Part shown: in pieces, positions 55,834 through 64,000 of the stretch
Numbering within the stretch: position 1 is the first letter of the stretch
Layout: each line of letters starts with the position of its first letter
Assembly (NCBI RefSeq): GCF_014356525.2
Contig: NC_052511.1
Span: 4,937,016-5,001,015 of the forward strand
DNA: 64,000 nt
Direction: 5' to 3'
Source of the DNA: Nilaparvata lugens
Taxonomy: Eukaryota > Arthropoda > Insecta > Hemiptera > Delphacidae
Made by a program: the position numbers and the translations under genes
Notes under the pieces: generated by a model
What the model was told of the DNA's origin: nothing
What the model saw: the letters and a program-made list of their open reading frames with translations, nothing else
The model's database searches: none

Positions 55834-57722
55834 TCAACTTCCCAATTGAAATTCAACTGAATAAATAAATTATAAATATTGAGTTCATCTGCATTTGAAC
55901 TAGAGTAATAATACTGCATTCTCCTAATAAAATACTCGATTAAAAACTTAAATGATTACAACAGCTCAAATAAACTCCATTATCTCTTATAATAGAGTTT
56001 ATTAATATATTATCATGGCTTGAGATATGTTTCTTGTTGACTGTAATAAACTTGACTGAATTTCAATTTCAATAATTTATCTAGCTTTGAAATGAGCAAA
56101 TGAACTACAGTATAAGGAAAAAGAGATGGCCAATTAAGTACATTGTGAACTGAGAAAAAATGATAATAATGATTTGTGATCTTTGGGAAAATCACAAGTT
56201 CAATATTAATAATAAAGCCATCTTCAGCTATTAATATTATATTAAATTAAAATTAATGAATAATTGAAATTGAGCTACTGTAATAATAGGTACATCACTT
56301 GAGTAATATTTTATTTTAGGCACAAAATGAATGTTCAATATCTTCAATAAATAAACTAGAAAAAAGGGGAAAAAAACTTAAACTGTGAAAGAACTTGAAG
56401 CATTTTCAAGCAAGTAATTATTATTTTTGATAACTTATTCTATAGGCCTTCTCATAGACCCATAGAGCATAAACAAAACGAAAAAACAAACAAAAACAAA
56501 GTAATTATTATTTTTGATAACTTATTCTATAGGCCTTCTCATAGACCCATAGAGCATAAACAAAAATAACTAGATATCATGATTCGTTCTACACAGTGGA
56601 AACACATTATCTGGACTTTGATTTAAAAGAATTAATTACTCCTACATGTTATGTGTTGTGTGAATGTATTGTTCTATAGAACTTGACTTACTGCTTACGG
56701 TCGTCTCCTACTCTTGTCTTGTGTGTAATAATGTGATGATGGCATGATAATGATAAAAATATGTCGAAGACTTGCTTTATGTTGGCAGTTAATCATGTAA
56801 GCTGAACTTCAATAAACATTTTTCCAGCGCTATTAGACTACCATGATGTGAGCTATTGAGCTTGTTACTATATTAGCTCAACAATTTTCTCACGATTGAG
56901 TGGCATAAATTCAACGCGCATGCGCTGTGACGACTAACGTGAGAAATTCCGCCCCAGTATTGGCCGCAGATTAGTTATTATTGTCATTAAATGTGCGTTA
57001 AAAACCTTGAAGTGTCAGGTCTTTTATCAAAGTACTGTAGAGTCTTCTTGGAAATATAGTCTTCTATTTGTATAGTCTTGAAAATATAGTTATCTATAAG
57101 TATAGTATTCTATAAGTATAGTCTTGGAAATAAAGTCTTCTAGTGGTACTGGAGTTGAGGAGGGATCTAGGAACGAGTGAGCTCTTTGTCATAGAATTGA
57201 AAAAGGTTCCTGATTGAAAACCTGTTTCCATTGTAGTTCAGAATTCAAATCAAGTGTTAAATTGTAATCGTATCGAGTAGATTACTTTTGAATAATTGAT
57301 TACATCAATCCTACCTATTCTACTGACTCATAGATGATGGGGAGAGGAAATATGAACTTGGGAACCAAGGAAATTAGCAGCAAATATGTTTCTGCGTGTA
57401 CTATGTAGGCTGAAATACGTAGGTGTTATCTTGTAGTTGTGGATTGTGGGAGGAAAATGTATTGATCATATGAAGTCAGGATTAAATGAGCTACAAACCT
57501 ATGTAGGAACTAATAGAAGTTATATAATGTAACCTGATGAAAGTATATGAAGCCTACATTAGTAGTCTATTAGGCTGAGTAGGTTTTCGACAATGAAGTT
57601 ACAATTTCATCTAAAAAAATATGTTACATACTGGAAACTAGCGAATATATAAGAAGTGTTCACTCTTTCTTTTCCTTGTCTCACGTCATGCGATTAAAAG
57701 ATAGCATGATATGAGATTGATC
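55834..57722. other. Mostly unannotated region
   Basis: A 66-bp block (GTAATTATTATTTTTGATAA to CATAGAGCATAAACAAAA) is duplicated at 56,414 and 56,501. A palindromic GCGCATGCGC (NRF-1-like) lies at 56,916-56,925 in a short GC-richer patch, followed by an initiator-like TCATT at 56,984. Tandem TATAGTCTTCTATAAG-like units occur at 57,045-57,140. No coding exon is supported. Confidence 0.4.
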
Positions 57723-58632
57723 TACACCTTTTCCAATTTTATTTGAGAAAGTATCAAGTTAATTTGAGAAAGTATCAATTATTGTATTTAAAAATAGTCA
57801 TTTGTAAATGAGAGAATGTCAGATGAAGATGAGAATAGTCAATTGTATTTGGGAAGTCATCACATGTAATTGAGAATAGTGAATTTTATTTGAGAAATCG
57901 TCAAATGTAAATGAGAAGATATCGATTGAAAATGAGAAAATTTTTCAATTGGCATGTCGTGACTCTTTTGTAGCCTACAGTACAGGTTTGATTTGAGCAG
58001 GAAAGGATACTGTACTACGTACACAGTATTCCAATTACTATCATAGGCTTTGCATGGGTGAAAATTAATATTTTCAATGGTGAAAGTATTTCCCCTGTAC
58101 TGTTTACGAATGATTAATGAGTAACATTTCTATGTATGTATTGGCAAAGCGACTTTTGTCTCCAAACATTTTGTGGAACATTGCACTTGATGAAGATCAA
58201 ATTCTCTATGTTTAAGACGCAATTGAACTTCATCATCAATCAATTGAATCTCTTGATCAAACAATTTGGCAATTCTTCAATGGATTTTGGGGCTTGAAAA
58301 TAATGTTCTATTCAAAAACTGAACGTTTTATTGCAATATTAAATATATTATATTATTTTATATGAGTACAGTTATGAAAAATATAACGTACATTACTGGA
58401 ATTACTGTTTTTTTAAATCATTTCCCAATTGAAATTGACAACTTCTCAATTTCAAATCCTATGTTATCAAATTGAAATGATACTTTCTCAAATAAAATTC
58501 ACTATTCTCAATTACAAGTGATGACTTCTCAAATACAATTGACTATTCTCATTTACATCTGACGTTTTCTCAAATACAAATGACTATTCTCAATTACAAT
58601 TTATACTTTCTCAAATATAGTTGGAAAAGGTA
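57723..58632. repeat. Long inverted repeat with internally repeated arms
   Basis: The left arm (57,723-57,958) and right arm (58,420-58,632) are reverse complements: CACCTTTTCCAATTTTATTT against ATAGTTGGAAAAGG, and AATAGTGAATTTTATTTGAG against CTCAAATAAAATTCACTATT. Both arms consist of about ten 20-22-bp units of the type ATTTGAGAATAGTCAATTGT. The spacer of about 460 bp has no ORF. A transcript across it would fold into a long hairpin. Confidence 0.88.
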
Positions 58633-58990
58633 AAGGATTGATATTCTTACATCGATAACTAAGATAAAATCTTCATAACGATTGCATAACGATCTTCATA
58701 ACATGAATATGCAATTTACAGAATAGAGAATACAGTACTTATTTGTGCCTAATTGGATGTTTAGTTTATCATTCGAATTATTGTGACTTTGAGGTCTTCA
58801 GAGTCCCTGCTTAGTATGCAGTAATGTAGCCTACATTTGCAAATGAGATCAAATGAAGCTCCAGGGATTCAAGGATATTTAGGGAGTTGACATCTTTATT
58901 CCAACCAATTACTGGAGCTATTTACTATACTCAAACACTTTCTCCATAAGAAGTTTTTCAATTGTTTATGAAGAGTTTTAATATTAGAAG

Positions 58991-59165
58991 TTAGGGTAGG
59001 CACACACTAGTTAGTCAAGATAAGACTAGTCACAATAGTTGCTTATGAAGCAACACACACCGATTAGTCATCGCAATTAGACATCTCTTCATAAGCAACT
59101 ATGTGAAGTATTGTGACTAAACGTGTCTTGTCTTGTTTTGACTAACTGGTGTGTGCCTAGCCTAA
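58991..59165. mobile_element. TTAGGGTAGGCACACAC foldback MITE
   Basis: TTAGGGTAGGCACACACTAG at the left mirrors TGGTGTGTGCCTAGCCTAA at the right. AGTTGCTTATGAAG and its inverse CTTCATAAGCAACT lie inside. Length is 175 bp. TTA/TAA ends again suggest a Harbinger-like element. Confidence 0.85.
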
Positions 59166-59574
59166 GTGTTATGATGTTGTTCAACCAGCAAATTTGGTTC
59201 AAGTTGGTATAGTTATATTCATCTCAATGTGCGTCAAAATCTTATTTTGTGTATCAAGATAGCGTTGTTGAAAACATTCTAAGTTTGTTAAAGTAGTACC
59301 CCAACTCTATGTTGAAAATTTAACAGTCAGGAAGTCGGCAAAATATAGGTTAGCAAGTCTAGTTCTCATTGCAAAACTTGATTCGTGTGGGTTCACCAGT
59401 TTGTGCATTACTTTCAAGTCGGTACATTATTGAAACTCCGGCAAATATTACCAACTCAGAGGCGTTGTAAAAAATTAGCATGTTGACACAATCTGATCCC
59501 AATAAGGGAGTTTTATAGCAATATCGTTTATTACATCAAATTTATTCGATGAGGTACAAGAAAACTTGAATTGC
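59166..59574. other. Unannotated spacer
   Basis: No supported feature. Confidence 0.4.
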
Positions 59575-59915
59575 AAGATAGAAAAATAGAACAAGGCAGA
59601 GAAATCCGAGGTGAAGGAGATCTAGAGCGTAGGAGGAGATAAAAGATACACAAAGGACAATATAAAATAGAGAATAGAGATGAAGGATACACAAGGAATA
59701 ATATAAAAATAGAGAATAGAGATAAAGGATACTCAAAGAGTATCCAATAATAAGAGAACGACCCGAGGTGAAGGAGATCTAGAGCGTAGGAGGAAATAAA
59801 GGATACACAAAGTACAATATAAAAATAGAGAATAGAGATGAAGTATACTTAAAGAATAACATAAAAATAGAGAATAGAGATAAAGGATACTCAAAGGATA
59901 ATAAGAGAGTTTTTA
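59575..59915 (+). repeat. Nested tandem repeat of two orders
   Basis: Units of about 54 bp (AATATAAAAATAGAGAATAG, then AGATAAAGGATACTCAAAG) are arranged in a larger unit of about 155 bp, which starts CCGAGGTGAAGGAGATCTAG at about 59,607 and again at 59,763. Minus-strand ORFs rich in Leu/Tyr/Phe are artefacts. Confidence 0.9.
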
Positions 59916-60724
59916 GCACCACCCAAGAACGACGCAACCACATTACAAATTGCAATTCCAGAATCTCACTAATAAAATCTTCAATACATTTCCATGTAAT
60001 CTGTTTCTCGACATCTATTTCCATTACAATTTACCCGCTTTTTCAGTGCACATAATTCGCTTATTAGGATTCATGCACTTTCTTAAAGGTCACTTGCTTT
60101 ACATTGGAGAGTAAGAAGGCTATCAATCTGATCTGAATATTATTATTATCATCATCCACAATGAAATATCAACAACTGCTTATTGGCCATACTGCGTGTA
60201 TTCTAGTTTCAGCCAAGCTGGATTTAATCTCGGTTCTATCAAACTGGAATCAAGTTTATTGCCTGAACGATAATTTCCCTAACATGCAATTTGCACAGGA
60301 TCTTAAATTGATAAGACGGACAATGGGGAAATTCTCGTAAAACTTTAGGATACTTGTTGCAATCTGTGACCTTGTTGGTTGCAACTGGAATTGGGTCAGA
60401 ATTTCTGTGACTGCCTTATTAACCTTAGCTGTTAGTCTACGTTGAATAATTATTGATCTTACTTTTAAAGCAGTTCAGAAGCTTGTCGAATCGCTGATAA
60501 AATTAGTAGAGCAATTACGTTTGGTTGCACTTTAATCTTCAACGAAATTATAGTAATTGTCCGGCTAAATGTAATTGAAAACCACTTACATCGTTCAAAA
60601 ACAGTATTAGTGTAATTGGATTTTGAGCATTTGAGCTTGCGTGCCAATTACTTTCGATTTTAAACTTTTGAATTTGTTCTGAAACGAAGGCCAGGTCTAC
60701 TACTCTTTATCTAAGCGTATTCTA
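59916..60724. other. Unannotated spacer
   Basis: No supported gene or repeat. Confidence 0.4.
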
Positions 60725-61145
60725 GTTTAGAAATTATTGTCTTCAACTTTATATTATTCTGAACAGATTTGAGGAACTTTAATAAATAGTTTTAGATTAT
60801 TTCTTAATTTTAAAACATTGGAATATTATACTCATACTGAATATTCGCCAGGATTTGAAATTCAAGTTTACAAATTATAGTCTTGAACTTTATCATTCTA
60901 ACCAGATTTAAGGAGAGTTAATAAATAGTTTCAGATTATTTCTTTATTTGGAAACATTGGGATGTTATACTCGAACTGAATATTCCCCAGGATTTGGAAT
61001 TCAAATTTACAAATTTATTGTCTTCAACTTTATATCATTCTGAACAGATTAAAGGAACTTTATTAAATAGTTTCAGATCATTTCTAAATTTTAAAACAAT
61101 TGAAATATTATACTCATACTGAATATTCTCCAGGATTTGGAAAGC
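60725..61145 (+). repeat. Three tandem units of about 145 bp
   Basis: Units share TTATAGTCTTSAACTTTAT, GAACAGATTTGAGGAACTTT, ATAGTTTCAGATTATTTCT and ACTGAATATTCCCCAGGATT. They begin at about 60,735, 60,880 and 61,016. Divergence is roughly ten percent by eye. Confidence 0.88.
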
Positions 61146-61769
61146 TCGTTCATCGTTATCAGTATATCAGATAATGAAAACTTTGAAGGGAATTCTCTGT
61201 ATTTGATCCTACAGTAGAGGATTCAAAGATCACTTTCATGAAGATTCCAGCTTTATTTTGTTCCAGCTTCCCTCATTCCAGCTTTTGTTTTGTTACTATT
61301 ATAATCCATTTGATTTTATATCCATTGTATTTCATTGAATCCATGCATTTGATTCAATTTATTCTATTCGTTTTCAAATAAATATAATTTTTTTGTTCCA
61401 GGTCAGTAAATCCTAATTGACAATCATATATTCGAGTATATCAGCTCATGGAATCCAGCTACTAGTGATCGCATATTGAGTGAGTTTTTGACAGAGACGA
61501 AAGTATTAGCTTATTATCCCGTAGTGATCTCTTATACTCAAACGTTATTGTAGTCATCTTCCTTTTAATTATTTTTTTTTAAATCAATTGCCTACCTCAT
61601 ACTATCTCAATATCCTTACTAATAGTTTCTGGTATTGTAAATTGAAAGAATAACAGTATCTATTAGAATTCTTTAATGTTGTTTTTCATCACGAATTGCT
61701 TACTATTTTATCATTAAATAGAACGAATAACAGTCGAATTTGTCTGCTTGTCGTCTATTAAATAACTAA
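61146..61769. other. Unannotated spacer
   Basis: No supported feature. Confidence 0.4.
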
Positions 61770-62055
61770 TAAGGGTTTGATTGATTGATTAAGTACTTTA
61801 TTTATGTATATTGCAATATATACTAGGTTATACATTTATATAAAATAGCTTACGATATAGCAAAATTATAGATGAATTTACATAATATAGACTAAGAAAA
61901 TAATGATTGAACTGTATATGATATGAAAAAGCAATTTGGAACTATAGATAATATTGTTATGCATCTACATAAATTGGCGGAGCTTTGGACAAATCAATGT
62001 CCATTCTTCGGAAAGAATATTCAAAATATCCTTCCCACTAACTCTCTACTGAACA
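61770..62055 (-). mobile_element. (CAAT)n-tailed LINE fragment
   Basis: A short GATTGATTGATTAAGTACTT tail is followed by the same 3' UTR and GGACAAATCAATGTCCATTC segment as at 49,213. It breaks off near ACTCTCTACTGAACAG. Confidence 0.68.
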
Positions 62056-62188
62056 GGGTAAGATGTACAAGAGTGGTTACGAGGTTTATAAAACAGAGAC
62101 CTGGAATCTTGTCCATCAGGCCTACCAAATAGCATCTCAATATCCTTATCATTTGTCGCTGTATTGTGGATTGTAAATTGAAATAGTA

Positions 62189-62311
62189 GTTTACGTAACA
62201 AGTCCGGTAACGATAATTTACCGCATAAGTATGATTGTTTCTGCCCGAAACGTAGTTGAGGGCAGAATTATCATACGAATGCGGTAAATACGTTACCGTA
62301 CAAGTTACGTA
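62189..62311. repeat. Palindrome, family H
   Basis: A 123-base imperfect hairpin. ACGTAACAAGTCCGGTAACG pairs with GTTACCGTACAAGTTACGT, and ACCGCATAAGTATGAT with ATCATACGAATGCGGT. Its tip (62,241-62,265) has outer stem CTGCCC/GGGCAG, GA opposite GA, inner stem AAC/GTT and loop GTA. Confidence 0.87.
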
Positions 62312-63273
62312 CGATATTTTTTGTCATACTTATCTGAGAAAGAATAATATTACTGAGAAACAGGAACCATTACCTGCTGCTGCTCGAGCTACTGCATTCT
62401 ATAAACATGACCTAGCCCGTAGCGCCTAGTTTATAACAGACAGACCCTTTGAGCTCAAATAGAATATAAAGGCCTAAATTATAAGATTTCAGATGAATTC
62501 TTATAACTTGAAACTCCTTAAAAGAGTTCTCTAATTATTTGAGTTAATATATTAATTACTCAGATGTTATTAGGACTCAGTAGAGTCCTAACATACTCGA
62601 CTGTAAAGAGAACATATGATCTCTTTACAGTATAGTATGCTGTAATGAAAATCACATGTTTTATTCTTCTGCAAACAGCTGTTTAACGGCTTGATTTAAT
62701 GCATGGAAAACAGCTGTAATTGAGTAAGTATGACAAAAATATCCTTTCTGGAATTTTAAATTGAATGCTTATCCATCAGGCCTACTACATGGCATTTGTC
62801 GCCCTTTACAATACATACTCCATATTCAAGATGCAAATCGTTTGTGGCTAGGACTTCACTGAACAATGCATTGCACACATGCACTTTTGATATATTGAAG
62901 TTCAACATCTTATCTATATTTAGACTGAGCCGAATATGACCTTATAATGAGGTGTGCAAGTAGGGCAAATACTTTCGTCCGCCCTCGCGTTACCTTGGTG
63001 AACAACTAAGCCCACGTGACTTTCTTCATTGTAATAATCAATATCGAGCAATCGTGATCTGAATTTTCAATTCAATCACAGTTTATTATCAACATTGAGG
63101 AGATAAAACAAAAGTGTTGCGTCACAGCGTCACAATACCAACATGTGGTCAATGCGCCGCCGAGTCATAAAATAAGGGACCAGTGCAAAAGTTATGCTCA
63201 GGATTGTACGTTGAAGAATTAGTTGGCTGTGAAAGCTGCAACATTCCAGTTATTATATTATCTTACTTTTACT
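62312..63273. other. Spacer with promoter-like motifs at its right
   Basis: The stretch 62,980-63,200 is locally GC-richer and holds CACGTG (63,013-63,018), GCGTCACAGCGTCAC (CRE half-sites) and CATAAAATAA. This could be a promoter for the short ORF that follows, but no initiator is convincing. Confidence 0.3.
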
Positions 63274-63447
63274 ATGCGTGATTATGACAATCATAGTAGT
63301 TATGGAGCTCATATATTTATTTATTTATGCACAATATTATGTTGGGGACTTATGGAATTATTCATAGGTCCAATAGGTGGTAGACTATATGAAACAGAAA
63401 ATGAGTTGATCAGGATTCGCTTGGAATGCTTAGAAAGTCTCAATTGA
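63274..63447 (+). CDS. Candidate small single-pass membrane protein
   Basis: ATG at 63,274 opens 57 codons. A polar start (MRDYDNHSSYG) is followed by a hydrophobic stretch of about 22 residues (AHIFIYLCTILCWGLMELFI), then GPIGGRLYETENELIRIRLECLESLN, which is charged and could be helical. The layout is sensible for a small membrane protein, and its composition is less biased than that of nearby random ORFs. I recognise no homologue. It may be chance or an exon of a larger gene. The reading frame extends further upstream from a TTG, but the ATG is the more natural start. Confidence 0.3.
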   Translation: MRDYDNHSSYGAHIFIYLCTILCWGLMELFIGPIGGRLYETENELIRIRLECLESLN

Positions 63448-63507
63448 AATATTGCAGATATATTTATACATGCAAATTATTTTGTCAGGCTGATAAAGTT
63501 ATTGTTA

Positions 63508-63565
63508 CAGTGGGGTCCACGTTATAATGGCCGATTCTCTGCCTTGTCACTTGCCTCCAATGGTT
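63508..63565. mobile_element. Family A deletion derivative
   Basis: GGGTCCACGTTATAATGGCC is fused directly to CGATTCTCTGCCTTGTCACT, which normally lies about 30 bases farther in. It is a small internally deleted terminus. Confidence 0.6.
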
Positions 63566-63768
63566 ATCGATAGTTTAGGTTGTGTTTTAATTCATGATTG
63601 TACACTATCGTTACAGTACGCTATTGTTAAGAAATTTGAAGTTATACTTATTTGTTAATTTTGTTCGAAGTTTCTCACTTCTAAATTGTTCTTTTTAATG
63701 ATACTACAAGGGTTTTCAACTATGTTTTTCCTATACATTAGAATAGAATATATATCTCTATATTCAAA
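63566..63768. other. Short spacer
   Basis: No supported feature. Confidence 0.4.
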
Positions 63769-64000
63769 TTCAAATTTTATTCAATCTAGTTAACAATATT
63801 TACAAATTATGAGAAAAAATCATACAGCTTAACAATATTAGAGTAATAAGTTGATAATTGTAAAGTACATGAAAGTCTAATTATTAAAACAATAATTTTA
63901 GACAGTAATTCGAACATGCTAAACCAGGGCTAACTTGTGAATTTGGATAGAGAAATACTGCTTGCTGAGAGTACAAAACTCTACGTCTGCGAGCAGGAAT
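63769..64000 (-). mobile_element. LINE-like 3' end running out of the window
   Basis: ATTCAAATTCAAATTTTATT reads on the minus strand as AATAAAATTTGAATTTGAAT, the same tail layout as the LINE at 52.5 kb and the tail at 21.9 kb. The following sequence (TACAAATTATGAGAAAAAAT and onward) would be its 3' UTR, cut off by the window end. Confidence 0.55.

Noticed and set aside
56916..56990. A promoter at the NRF-1-like GCGCATGCGC site
   Set aside because: The initiator-like TCATT lacks a DPE at the required spacing and no exon or ORF follows, so only the motif is mentioned.

Overview
The window is animal nuclear DNA, most likely from an insect. It is AT-rich, nearly free of long ORFs, and dominated by transposable-element fragments, foldback elements and simple repeats. 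A dispersed terminal motif (GGTCCACGTTATAATGGC) and several other families resemble repeats I associate with planthoppers (Hemiptera, Delphacidae). That placement is inference from memory and is not proved by the window. Repeat-family letters used here are local labels.

The only long coding region is a CR1/Jockey-like LINE on the minus strand (52.5-55.8 kb). It has an apurinic-type endonuclease and a reverse transcriptase, split by a one-base frame change in an A8 run. A second, broken LINE C-terminus lies at 38.3-38.5 kb, and many 5'-truncated LINE or SINE tails are scattered about. The best host-gene candidates are modest: a splice-acceptor-bounded terminal exon of an unidentified protein on the minus strand (34,575-34,910); an Inr+DPE core promoter with a possible non-coding first exon on the plus strand (18,850-18,952) and a possible non-coding second exon (20,714-20,858); and a 57-residue ORF with one membrane segment near the right end (63,274-63,447).

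Layout: 0-4.8 kb holds family A with a nested 7-bp-TSD MITE and family D with a nested TTA-TSD MITE. 4.8-5.5 kb is a minisatellite. 6.3-9.1 kb has a duplication, D and G copies. 10.3-12.2 kb has two family A elements head to head. 12.6-14.6 kb is a polypyrimidine domain. 14.9-18.4 kb is a dense MITE/LINE/D/Helitron cluster. 22.5-26.2 kb has tandem family A ends, polypurine DNA and tandem repeats. 29-30.8 kb is a Helitron nested in family A, then a tandem array. 35.4-39.5 kb has nested MITEs, a D copy and LINE debris. 40.9-43.7 kb is a recent 1.4-kb tandem duplication. 44.1-52.1 kb has a long inverted repeat, LINE tails and foldbacks. 52.5-55.8 kb is the LINE. 57.7-62.3 kb has a second long inverted repeat, tandem repeats and palindromes.

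The most striking signal is a recurring DNA hairpin in at least four unrelated repeat families: a variable, compensating outer stem, then GA opposite GA, a short inner stem, and a GNA triloop. The window also gives unusually clean transposition records. Two Helitrons have matching empty sites inside the window, and several MITEs can be read against uninterrupted copies of their hosts. I found no rRNA, convincing tRNA, CRISPR array or prokaryotic-style operon.
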